A DNA stretch of 7,590 nt from Clostridia bacterium (GTDB lineage Bacteria; Bacillota; Clostridia; Oscillospirales; CAG-272): the NCBI GenBank assembly GCA_017453085.1, contig JAFTKV010000081.1:1-7590 (forward strand), in the 5' to 3' direction. Both the position numbers and the translations under genes were made by a program. A model generated the notes under the pieces. It searched no databases, was not told the origin of the DNA, and saw only the letters and a program-made list of their open reading frames with translations. This document shows, piece by piece, positions 1-6,285 of the stretch. Positions within the stretch are counted from its first letter, which is position 1. The number at the start of each line of letters is the position of its first letter.

Positions 1-429
1 GTCTCCATTCCGTACGCGGGTAGACCGTACGTCAGACTTATCTGCAAGGATCAGCGCCGCCGCAATATCGCTGACCGGGACACCGGTTCCCTCGTCGTGA
101 TTGCCAATGGCGGTAACCACTTCAGCAATCTCGTCGGGATCCATCTGCATCCGATCCAGAATCCGGAACGCCATCACCGCTCCCGATTGAGAGTGATCGA
201 TCCGATTGACCAGATTGCCGATGTCGTGGAGATAACCTGCGATTTTGGCCAGCTCTGCGGTGCGATCGTCGAAACCGAGCTGTTGCAAGAGATCTCCGGC
301 AGTTTCCGCAACTCTCGTGACGTGAGCAAAGCTATGCTCGGTGTAGCCTAACGCAGACAGAGACAGATCTGCTTTTTGAATATAGGTGCGTACTGCCGCA
401 TCCCGTTTTACATCAGTATAAGTGACCAT
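1..429 (-). CDS. HD-domain metal-dependent phosphohydrolase, partial (C-terminus beyond window)
   Basis: The first 143 residues are visible; the frame is open through base 1, so the C-terminus is missing. The HD-superfamily pattern is clear: H36 in an AHVTRV context, the H68-D69 pair in GYLHDIGN, H79, H111-D112 in GNHDEG, and D130 in ILADKSDVR. These are the usual metal ligands of HD phosphohydrolases, which hydrolyse phosphate esters or nucleotides; the substrate here cannot be deduced. No membrane segment or signal peptide is visible, so it is probably cytosolic. The ATG at 429 is preceded by AAAGGAG at 436-442, which fixes the start. It lies 56 bases downstream of phoU on the same strand and has its own promoter, so it may be transcribed both with the pst-phoU operon and alone. 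A link to phosphate or (p)ppGpp/cyclic-nucleotide metabolism is suggested only by position. Confidence 0.85.
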   Translation of the reverse strand, partial: MVTYTDVKRDAAVRTYIQKADLSLSALGYTEHSFAHVTRVAETAGDLLQQLGFDDRTAELAKIAGYLHDIGNLVNRIDHSQSGAVMAFRILDRMQMDPDEIAEVVTAIGNHDEGTGVPVSDIAAALILADKSDVRSTRVRNGD

Positions 430-460
430 CGTTGGCTCCTTTGGATGAATGATTGAGCAT

Positions 461-489
461 AGTATAACAAACTGAAGCGATTATGTCAA
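461..489 (-). promoter_or_regulatory. Sigma-A promoter of the HD-domain gene
   Basis: On the minus strand TTGACA (489-484) and TATACT (466-461) are separated by exactly 17 bases, a near-perfect vegetative promoter. The -35 box overlaps the phoU stop codon (488-486). Transcription would start near 454, leaving a leader of about 25 bases that contains the AAAGGAG ribosome binding site. No hairpin terminator is seen between phoU and this promoter, so read-through from phoU is also possible. Confidence 0.72.
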
Positions 490-1160
490 GAGTGTTTCCT
501 CTCCAGCTCCTTCAATTCACTGCTCTCGTGTACTCCTGTGATAGAAAATTCCACCCATTCAGCAATATTCTCAGCATGGTCTCCGATGCGCTCCAGATAT
601 TTTGCCACCATCAGTAGATCAATACAGGACTCACCGTCCTCGGTGCCTGTTGAAAGGATCTTGATCAGCTCAGCTTTGATCTGATTGAAATAGTTATCCA
701 CTGCGTCATCAGACTCCATGACCTTTTGTGCAAGCTGGAGATCACGGCGAACAAAAGAGTCGATACTGTCGGTAACCATCCCGATAGCCGCAACCGCCAT
801 CTCCTTCAGATGAATCTTAGTCTTCACCGCACTTTGACTGACATGTGGTGCCAACTCGGCAATATCGGACGCTTGATCGCCAATGCGCTCCATATCAGAG
901 ATCATTTTCAACGCAGCCGAGATGGTACGAAGATCGTTTGCCATAGGATGCTGGAGCAGAAGCAGCTTCATGCAGCTCTGCTCGATGTCCCTCTCCATCC
1001 GATCGATCTCGCTATCGGCGGATGCCACCTTCGCTGCCAGTGTCTCATCTTCATCCAGAAGCAATTTCATGGCTGCCGAAATTGCCACTTCACAAAGTGC
1101 GCCCATTTGAATTAAGCTGTTATGCAATGCACGCAGCTCTTCATTATATCTTTCTCTCAT
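486..1160 (-). CDS. phoU: Phosphate signalling/transport accessory protein PhoU
   Basis: This is a 224-residue all-helical protein of normal PhoU length, made of two repeated three-helix bundles. Each repeat carries the metal-binding signature: ERIGDQASDI at about residues 91-100 and ERIGDHAENI at about 190-199. In other bacteria PhoU sits at the cytoplasmic face with the Pst transporter and the PhoR-type kinase. It damps phosphate uptake and Pho regulon signalling when phosphate is plentiful. A longer in-frame reading from 1244 exists, but its extra 28 residues lie inside pstB and do not resemble PhoU. The start at 1160 begins with the family-typical MRERYNEEL and has an AGGAAGG ribosome site just upstream. 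It begins one base after the pstB stop codon, so translational coupling as the last pst gene is likely. Confidence 0.95.
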   Translation of the reverse strand: MRERYNEELRALHNSLIQMGALCEVAISAAMKLLLDEDETLAAKVASADSEIDRMERDIEQSCMKLLLLQHPMANDLRTISAALKMISDMERIGDQASDIAELAPHVSQSAVKTKIHLKEMAVAAIGMVTDSIDSFVRRDLQLAQKVMESDDAVDNYFNQIKAELIKILSTGTEDGESCIDLLMVAKYLERIGDHAENIAEWVEFSITGVHESSELKELERKHS

Positions 1161-1161
1161 C

Positions 1162-1920
1162 TTATCCAAACCTTCCTGTGATGTAGTCTTCCGTCCGCTT
1201 ATCACGGGGCATACTGAACAGCTGCTCTGTCTCGCCGAACTCAACCACCTCGCCGAGGAGGAAGAATGCGGTTTTATCGGAAATGCGTGCTGCCTGTTGC
1301 ATATTGTGGGTAACCATGACGATCGTATAATCTTTCTTCAGCTCCAGTGCAAGATCTTCGATCTTTGATGTAGAAATCGGATCGAGTGCACTGGTTGGCT
1401 CGTCCATAAGAAGTACCTCCGGTTCTACTGCCAATGCGCGTGCAATGCATAGCCTCTGTTGCTGTCCGCCTGACATCCCCAAGGCGCTCATTTTTAACCG
1501 ATCCTTACATTCTTCCCAGATTGCAGCTTGCCGAAGAGAACGTTCTACAATCTCATCCAGCTGTGCTTTGGAGCGAACACCGTGAGTACGGGGTCCAAAT
1601 GCAACGTTGTCGTATATGCTCATAGGAAACGGATTGGGCTTTTGAAAAACCATACCGACCCGCTTGCGGAGCGCATTGGTATCCATACTGCCGTATATAT
1701 CCTCGCCGTCCAGCAAGACTTCGCCTGTGATCCTACAGCCTTCTACCAGATCGTTCATACGGTTGAGGGATTTTAGTAGCGTGGATTTTCCGCAACCGGA
1801 TGGGCCGATAAAGGCGATGATCTCCTTCGAAGGAAGCGAAAGATTGACTTTTTTCAGTGCGCGGAAATCTCCATAATAGAGATCAAGATCTCTGATCGTG
1901 AATTTATCTTGTTGATTCAT
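1162..1920 (-). CDS. pstB: Phosphate ABC transporter ATP-binding protein PstB
   Basis: This is the ATPase subunit of the PstSCAB importer, 252 residues from the chosen start and typical for the family. Visible motifs are Walker A GPSGCGKST (39-47), Q-loop glutamine Q93 in VFQKPNPFP, signature MSGGQQQR (149-156; Leu to Met at the first position is a mild variant), Walker B VLLMDE (169-174), the D-loop SALDP and switch His205 in VTHNM. The KPNPFPMSIYDNV stretch is characteristic of PstB rather than other ABC ATPases. Another ATG at 1932 overlaps the pstA stop as ATGA and would add four residues (MRID). The ATG at 1920 is preferred because GAGG lies six bases upstream of it, while the upstream ATG has a poorer site. 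The gene is tightly coupled with pstA before it and phoU after it. Confidence 0.96.
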   Translation of the reverse strand: MNQQDKFTIRDLDLYYGDFRALKKVNLSLPSKEIIAFIGPSGCGKSTLLKSLNRMNDLVEGCRITGEVLLDGEDIYGSMDTNALRKRVGMVFQKPNPFPMSIYDNVAFGPRTHGVRSKAQLDEIVERSLRQAAIWEECKDRLKMSALGMSGGQQQRLCIARALAVEPEVLLMDEPTSALDPISTSKIEDLALELKKDYTIVMVTHNMQQAARISDKTAFFLLGEVVEFGETEQLFSMPRDKRTEDYITGRFG

Positions 1921-1928
1921 ATCTATCC

Positions 1929-2825
1929 TCATTTCATTTCTTTATTGCCGAGTTTTTTTACCAGAAGTTCAGAGAGTGCGTTCATCAGCAGCGAAAATGC
2001 CAGCAAGACTACTGCAGTAGCAAATGCCTGCTCCTCGTACCAGCCTTCGTTGGTCTGTGCATACATATGAATGGCGAGAGTTCTTCCCGGATCCATGACC
2101 GATTCCGCAATACCGGTGACAGTGCCAGCAGTGTAAATCAGTGCAGCCGTCTCACCGATAATGCGTCCGACAGACAGGATGATGCCGCTGAGAATACCGG
2201 GAGCGGCGGCGGGAAGCACGATTTTGAAAACGGTACGAAGCCGTCCTGCCCCCAGTCCGAAGCTGCCTTCCCGGAAGGTATCGGGAACTGCGATCAGCGA
2301 TTCTTCGGTGGTTCGCATGATTACTGGCAGGATCATGATCGAAAGCGTGCAGACTCCCGAAAGAAGGCTATATCCCCATCCAAGCACGCCGTTGAAGAAA
2401 ATCGCGCCGAAGAGACCGTACACGATGGAAGGGATGCCCGAAAGTGTCTCGGTAGTCATACGGACGATTTTCACCAGCCTGCTTCCTCGCTTGGCGTACT
2501 CGGTCAAATAAATTGCGGAGAACACGCCGATGGGAACGGCAAAAAGCAGGGTCACAATAACTACGGTCAACGTATTGATGATTGCGGGGAGCATTGACTG
2601 ATTGTCGCTGGTATATTCCAATGAGAACATATCAAGGTCAAGGGCGGGAATACCTCTGACCAGCACATATCCGATCAGCGACAGGAGGACTCCTACTGTC
2701 AGAAGAGCGGCGAGGCAGACAAGCAGGTAGGTGAGCAGTGAGAACGGATGCTTCTTGTATTCACGGAGCTTTTGTGCAAATCCGCAGCGATTGATGGCCT
2801 GCACCTGCTGAAATTTTGTATTCAT
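1929..2825 (-). CDS. pstA: Phosphate ABC transporter permease PstA
   Basis: This 298-residue integral membrane protein is one of two permease subunits forming the phosphate channel. A cytoplasmic N-terminus (about 1-30) precedes around six hydrophobic segments, the first at about 31-57. The permease core has GIPSIVYG (130-137), the EAA-like coupling loop REGSFGLGAGR (185-195) that contacts PstB, and GRIIGETAAL (220-229), which is typical of Pst permeases. The start at 2825 has AAGGAG a few bases upstream. It lies six bases after the pstC stop, and its own stop overlaps the alternative pstB start as ATGA, so the genes are cotranscribed. It is assigned to PstA rather than PstC by gene order and by the GRIIGETAAL version of the core motif. 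Confidence 0.95.
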   Translation of the reverse strand: MNTKFQQVQAINRCGFAQKLREYKKHPFSLLTYLLVCLAALLTVGVLLSLIGYVLVRGIPALDLDMFSLEYTSDNQSMLPAIINTLTVVIVTLLFAVPIGVFSAIYLTEYAKRGSRLVKIVRMTTETLSGIPSIVYGLFGAIFFNGVLGWGYSLLSGVCTLSIMILPVIMRTTEESLIAVPDTFREGSFGLGAGRLRTVFKIVLPAAAPGILSGIILSVGRIIGETAALIYTAGTVTGIAESVMDPGRTLAIHMYAQTNEGWYEEQAFATAVVLLAFSLLMNALSELLVKKLGNKEMK

Positions 2826-2831
2826 CGGTTT

Positions 2832-3734
2832 TCACTCCTTGCTGTCAGCAGCTTTCTTCATACGGCTACGCTTCTCTGTTCTGCGTCCTCGATCCTTGAG
2901 CAAATTAAAGCTGAGATTGATCATCAGGATAAAAACAAAGAGTGCAACACCGGTTGCGATCAGCACTTCCCTGTGCAGATCCTGGGCGTAGCCCATTTCC
3001 AGTACTATGTTGGAGGTCATGGTACGGATGCCGTCAAAGATACTGGTGGCAAACGTCGTCTTGTTGCCGGCTACCATCACCACCGCCATGGTCTCGCCGA
3101 TGGCTCTGCCGATGCCCAGCACAATACCGGCAAGGATACCCGATTTCGCCGCCGGGATGATCGTTTTGAACACTGCGCGTTCGTGAGTGGCACCAAGGGC
3201 AAGTGCGCCCTCATAGTAGGTCGTCGGAACCGCTCGCATTGCAGATTCTGTTGTGCTGATAACGGTAGGCAGGATCATGATTCCCAGCAGTATCGACGCG
3301 GTAAGGATGCTCTTACCGCTTCCTCCGAAAAGATCGCGGATGATTGGAACGATCACAGTGACGCCGAAGAAGCCGTAGACGATGGAGGGGATTCCGGCGA
3401 GAAGGTTGATGGCCGGTTTTAAGATCTTATAGAGCCAATCAGGGCAAAACCTTGCTAAAAATGCAGCGCATAGGATACCGATGGGAACACCGATCAAGAT
3501 CGCTCCCGCCGTAATGTAGATACTACCAAGGATCATTGGCAGAATGCCAAACTCATCATTCAGCGGATGCCACTTACCGCTGAACAGGAAATTATCGAAA
3601 ATTCCTGCCTTAAACATAGCGGGGATGCCGCTTGTGAAGAGAAAGATGCAGATCATAGCGACTGCGAAGATCGATACACAGGCTGCGATCAAAAATACGC
3701 CGTGCATAGCCTTTTCTTTTATATGACTTTTCAT
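2832..3734 (-). CDS. pstC: Phosphate ABC transporter permease PstC
   Basis: This 300-residue polytopic membrane protein is the partner permease of PstA. The first hydrophobic segment is at about residues 12-35. It is followed by an extracellular stretch (FSGKWHPLNDEFGILP), then further helices with GIPSIVYGFFG (114-124), the coupling loop EGALALGATHERAVF (175-189) and GIGRAIGETMAV (207-218), all typical of PstC. The C-terminus is short and basic (KDRGRRTEKRSRMKK) and cytoplasmic. The start at 3734 is preceded by an AAAGG ribosome site. It follows pstS after a 98-base gap containing a stem-loop, the only appreciable gap inside the pst operon. Confidence 0.95.
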   Translation of the reverse strand: MKSHIKEKAMHGVFLIAACVSIFAVAMICIFLFTSGIPAMFKAGIFDNFLFSGKWHPLNDEFGILPMILGSIYITAGAILIGVPIGILCAAFLARFCPDWLYKILKPAINLLAGIPSIVYGFFGVTVIVPIIRDLFGGSGKSILTASILLGIMILPTVISTTESAMRAVPTTYYEGALALGATHERAVFKTIIPAAKSGILAGIVLGIGRAIGETMAVVMVAGNKTTFATSIFDGIRTMTSNIVLEMGYAQDLHREVLIATGVALFVFILMINLSFNLLKDRGRRTEKRSRMKKAADSKE

Positions 3735-3786
3735 TTATCGCCTTTCTTTACGAACATACGGTTCGGTAATGAATACGTCCACCGAT

Positions 3787-3817
3787 AGCCCCGTGGTCTG
3801 AAATCAGATCCGGGGCT
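3787..3817 (-). terminator. Intercistronic stem-loop between pstS and pstC (attenuator or mRNA stabiliser)
   Basis: A perfect 7-base GC-rich stem (AGCCCCG at 3817-3811 pairing with CGGGGCT at 3793-3787) encloses a second small stem (TCTG/CAGA). On the minus strand no T-run follows, so it is not a classical intrinsic terminator in the direction of the operon. Hairpins after the binding-protein gene of ABC operons commonly protect the upstream message or reduce downstream transcription. This would make PstS more abundant than PstCAB. That role is inferred. Confidence 0.55.
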
Positions 3818-3832
3818 TTGATTTGTGTTGTA

Positions 3833-4663
3833 TCAGTTGATCTCAGACCAAGCAGAGATCTCACCAACGTAGATCTTCTTGATCTGCTCGGAGGTCAGAC
3901 CGTTTACCAAGTTGTCCTTGCTGACGATAACTGCAACGCCATCGGTGCAGATGACGGTAGGAGTCAGACCCTGCTGCAGCTCGGAATCCTTCAGCTCACG
4001 GGATGCCATACCGATGTCGGATCTGCCTTCTGCAACATCGTTGATACCGGTGGAGGAGTCGGACTGCTGAAGCTCGATGTCAGCGGCAGTGTTGATCTTC
4101 TGATAAGCCTCTACCAGCTTTTCCATCAGAGGTGAGATGGAGGAAGAGCCTGAGATCTTCAGCGTGCCTGCGGGCTTTGCGCCTGCGTATGCACCGGAGT
4201 TGCCGCCACTGATATAGCCATTGTCCTCAATCACCGCCTGACCTTCTGCACTCATGATATATGCGATGAAGTCCTTGGCTAACTCGGAAGCGTCTGCCTT
4301 GGTAGCGATGTTGAAGGATCGGGTGATCTTGTAGGTGCCGTTCTTCACGTTCTCCCCGGTAGCTGCCACGCCGTCGATTTCAAGGGCTTTTACGGTGTCT
4401 TTCAGTGAGCCGAGGGAAACGTAGCCGATGGCGTTCTTGTCGCCTGCAACCGAGGAAAGTACAACGGAAGTGGAGTTGTAAACTTCAGCGTCATCTCTGG
4501 TTTTTTCGATTTCAAACAATTCTTCGAATGCGCCTCTGGTGCCCGATCCTTCCTCGCGAGAAATGACGGTAATGGTGTCGCTGTCACCTCCGCAAGAGGT
4601 GAGCGCTCCGACAGAAAGAATTGCCGCAGCAGCGAGGGTGAAAAGCTTTGTAAATTTGTTCAT
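3833..4663 (-). CDS. pstS: Phosphate-binding lipoprotein PstS, circularly permuted
   Basis: This 276-residue extracytoplasmic phosphate receptor feeds PstCA. A signal peptide with lipobox LTSC (Cys24) marks it as a lipoprotein. The order of the mature protein is unusual. Residues 30-150 correspond to the second half of ordinary PstS: VISREEGSGTRGAF at 33-46, GDKNAIGYVSLG at 74-85, AKDFIAYIMSAEGQ at 129-142. A Gly/Ala-rich linker follows (about 152-166). Residues 167-276 correspond to the first half of ordinary PstS: LKISGSSSISPLMEKL at 168-183, SDIGMASRELKDSE at 215-228, TDGVAVIVSKDN at 240-251, ending at IYVGEISAWSEIN. All expected phosphate-contact loops appear once each, so the protein looks functional. 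The start at 4663 has AGGAG upstream. It is the first gene of the pst operon and has a candidate Pho-type promoter. Confidence 0.93.
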   Translation of the reverse strand: MNKFTKLFTLAAAAILSVGALTSCGGDSDTITVISREEGSGTRGAFEELFEIEKTRDDAEVYNSTSVVLSSVAGDKNAIGYVSLGSLKDTVKALEIDGVAATGENVKNGTYKITRSFNIATKADASELAKDFIAYIMSAEGQAVIEDNGYISGGNSGAYAGAKPAGTLKISGSSSISPLMEKLVEAYQKINTAADIELQQSDSSTGINDVAEGRSDIGMASRELKDSELQQGLTPTVICTDGVAVIVSKDNLVNGLTSEQIKKIYVGEISAWSEIN

Positions 4664-4727
4664 ACTAATCTCCTGATTATAAAAGTTACCTGTTCGGTAC
4701 GCTTATAGAATACTACGGCATAGTAAA

Positions 4728-4761
4728 GTTATAAAGCTGATTGGCGTTAAATGAGCGTCAA
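4728..4761 (-). promoter_or_regulatory. Candidate PhoP/PhoB-type box and -10 of the pst operon
   Basis: On the minus strand two half-sites, TTGACG (4761-4756) and TTAACG (4750-4745), stand 11 bases apart with a 5-base spacer. They match the geometry and most of the TTnACA consensus of Gram-positive Pho boxes. TATAAC (4733-4728) begins 11 bases after the second half-site. There is no separate good -35 at normal spacing, as expected for an activator-dependent promoter. Transcription would begin near 4721, about 58 bases before the pstS start codon. The half-sites end in CG rather than CA, so the assignment is tentative. Confidence 0.5.
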
Positions 4762-4782
4762 ATATTTATCCTGTTTTGCGAA

Positions 4783-4821
4783 AATTGTAAATTCAGCGAT
4801 CTCCATGAATCCAATTGTAAA
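4783..4821 (-). repeat. Direct repeat TTTACAATT, two copies 30 bases apart, upstream of pstS
   Basis: The nonamer TTTACAATT occurs on the minus strand at 4821-4813 and at 4791-4783, a 30-base offset close to three helical turns. TTTACA also resembles a Pho-box half-site. A related AACTTTACTA lies further down at about 4730-4721. These could be additional upstream regulator sites for the pst operon or chance repeats in AT-rich intergenic DNA. Confidence 0.35.
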
Positions 4822-4850
4822 GTTTAGTCAAACAAACCAGAACACAGCAC

Positions 4851-5207
4851 TTACTTCGGCTTGCTTCTGGAAATCAAGGCAGCACCAACCGCCATCGCCA
4901 GCGACGTTGTGATCCCCGCAGCAGTTGCGGTCAAACCGCCGGTGAGCGCGCCGATCAGTCCTCGTTCCTCTACTGCTTTTTCCACACCTTTGGCAAGCGT
5001 GTAGCCGAATCCGGTCAGGGGTACGGTTGCACCTGCTCCGGCAAGCTTAACGATGGGCTCGTACAGACCAATTGCAGTGAGAAGCACGCCAGAAACCACG
5101 TATGCAACCAGAATTCGCGCCGGAGTGAGCTTGGTTGTATCTACTAATATCTGTGCTACAGTACAAAGTACTCCACCGATAAGAAATGCATATAATATTT
5201 CTTTCAT
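4851..5207 (-). CDS. spoVAE: Stage V sporulation protein AE (SpoVAEb-type)
   Basis: This small 118-residue membrane protein is part of the SpoVA complex in the spore inner membrane, which moves Ca-dipicolinate in during sporulation and out during germination. It is almost entirely hydrophobic, with segments at about residues 5-22, 32-49, 55-75 and 85-113. Diagnostic motifs are FLIGGVLCTVAQIL (8-21), LTAIGLYEPIVKLAGAG (43-59) and ATVPLTGFGYTLAKGV (60-75). The same three motifs recur in modified form in SpoVAC in this window, so the two are paralogues. The start at 5207 has AAAGGG upstream and follows the spoVAD stop by one base, implying translational coupling. No clear terminator follows before the pst promoter region. 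Confidence 0.93.
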   Translation of the reverse strand: MKEILYAFLIGGVLCTVAQILVDTTKLTPARILVAYVVSGVLLTAIGLYEPIVKLAGAGATVPLTGFGYTLAKGVEKAVEERGLIGALTGGLTATAAGITTSLAMAVGAALISRSKPK

Positions 5208-5208
5208 A

Positions 5209-6192
5209 TCAATTCCCTTTCGTCAGATGGATCAGATGTCCGATGCCCGAGATGGCAAGTCCCTGCTGAACGCTGGAGGGGCTCATCAGCGCACCTGTGC
5301 CTATGAACAACACATTCTGCAGATGCCCTGCCTCTATCTCGGGAAGAATGTGCGTGGACAGCACCATGGCGGAGCATCCGCAGCCCGATCCGCCTGCGTG
5401 CATATCCTGCGCCTTGCGATCGTAGATCAGCAGACCGCAATCGGTGTAGTACGCCCCCATATCGTAGCCCAGCTCGCTCATCAGGTCGCAGACGATGCGG
5501 TGCCCCTCATAGCCCAGATCGCCGGTGAAGATGCCGTCGTAGTCTGACGGACGAGTTTCGGTACTGCTGAAGAATCGATGGAGCGTGTCCACCGCTGCAG
5601 GTGCCATTGCCGCGCCCATGTTATTGGCATCGGTAACGCCACCGTCCGAGATGCGCCCGATACAGACACGCTCGATCTTGGCAATTCCCTCTCCCCGATG
5701 CAGGAAAAATGCGCCCGATGCGGTTGCGGTATGCTGTGCGGTGGGAGGCTTCTGACAGCCGTACTCCAACGGATAACGGAACTGTCGCTCCGCCGAGCAA
5801 AAATGGGAAGAGGTGATAAGTCCGGCACGTTCAACGCTACCGTCGCAAAGAAGCGCGCCCAGCAGTATTCCCTCTGCACAGGTGGAACAAGCGCCGTAGA
5901 GCCCCAAAAAGGGCTTCTCAAAGCCGCCAAGACCGAAACTGGAGGAAGTGCATTGGTTCATCAGATCGCCCGCCAGAAGCAGCTGTGGCTCCTCCTCGCC
6001 CGCCTTTGCCATGGCGAGATTGCAGGCGATGCGCTGCATTTCAGATTCGGCTTTCTCCCAGCTGTCCTGTGAAAAGCGATCGTTGCTATCGTGATAGTCC
6101 AAAGATTTACCGAGAGGTCCGGAATATTCTTCCTTTCCGCCTACGGCTGCGTGTGCGTAGATGGATATATTTGATTGAAGCGTGATTAACAT
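5209..6192 (-). CDS. spoVAD: Stage V sporulation protein AD
   Basis: SpoVAD is the soluble, thiolase-fold subunit of the SpoVA complex, which binds dipicolinic acid at the spore inner membrane. The 327 residues compare with about 338 in Bacillus. The start looks complete, with an N-terminal GKEEYSGPLGKSLD (19-32) and SWEKAES (44-50), both family landmarks. The thiolase-like cysteine region is GLYGACSTCAEG (97-108, with C102 and C105). Later landmarks are VTDANNMGAAMAPAA, FTGDLGYEGH and AGGSGCGCSA. AAGGAG lies immediately upstream of the ATG at 6192. It is coupled to spoVAE downstream. Unusually, spoVAC does not immediately precede it: an opposite-strand gene lies between. No convincing sigma-G promoter was found directly upstream of spoVAD. 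Confidence 0.95.
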   Translation of the reverse strand: MLITLQSNISIYAHAAVGGKEEYSGPLGKSLDYHDSNDRFSQDSWEKAESEMQRIACNLAMAKAGEEEPQLLLAGDLMNQCTSSSFGLGGFEKPFLGLYGACSTCAEGILLGALLCDGSVERAGLITSSHFCSAERQFRYPLEYGCQKPPTAQHTATASGAFFLHRGEGIAKIERVCIGRISDGGVTDANNMGAAMAPAAVDTLHRFFSSTETRPSDYDGIFTGDLGYEGHRIVCDLMSELGYDMGAYYTDCGLLIYDRKAQDMHAGGSGCGCSAMVLSTHILPEIEAGHLQNVLFIGTGALMSPSSVQQGLAISGIGHLIHLTKGN

Positions 6193-6215
6193 AACTACTC
6201 CTTCTGAGTACGATA

Positions 6216-6244
6216 TTGACAGTACGGGAAGACTGTGGTATAAT
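6216..6244 (+). promoter_or_regulatory. Perfect consensus sigma-A promoter with extended -10
   Basis: TTGACA (6216-6221) and TATAAT (6239-6244) are both full consensus with a 17-base spacer, and TGG immediately before the -10 makes it an extended -10. The -35 is flanked by two copies of AGTACG (6207-6212 and 6221-6226), which could be an operator. It faces the 155-residue plus-strand gene, with a start expected near 6251 and a leader of about 35 bases. Very strong vegetative transcription is predicted unless it is repressed. Confidence 0.85.
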
Positions 6245-6285
6245 CCTGATATAACTCAAGTAATGATTTACATTGGAGGCATGAT

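Noticed and set aside
1161..1244. A longer PhoU start giving 28 extra residues
   Set aside because: The extension lies inside pstB, has no family resemblance, and the internal ATG at 1160 has a good ribosome site and the expected PhoU N-terminus.
2067..2597. Plus-strand open frame of 176 codons inside pstA
   Set aside because: Its sequence is low-quality (rich in Asp, His, Gly, Asn, Ser) and is the antisense shadow of the well-conserved pstA; no ribosome site or family similarity.
2748..3422. Plus-strand open frame of 224 codons across pstA/pstC
   Set aside because: Antisense shadow of two conserved permease genes, with composition typical of non-coding frames.
3787..3817. A true intrinsic terminator ending transcription after pstS
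   Set aside because: No T-run follows on the minus strand and pstC has no promoter of its own that I can see, so full termination would silence the permease genes.
4676..4681. TATAAT just before the pstS ribosome binding site
   Set aside because: No -35-like hexamer at 16-18 bases and transcription would start inside the ribosome site; the upstream TATAAC with Pho-like repeats is a better promoter.
5053..6072. Plus-strand open frames (164 codons each) opposite spoVAD and spoVAE
   Set aside because: They are shadows of the conserved spoVA genes and show no recognisable domain.
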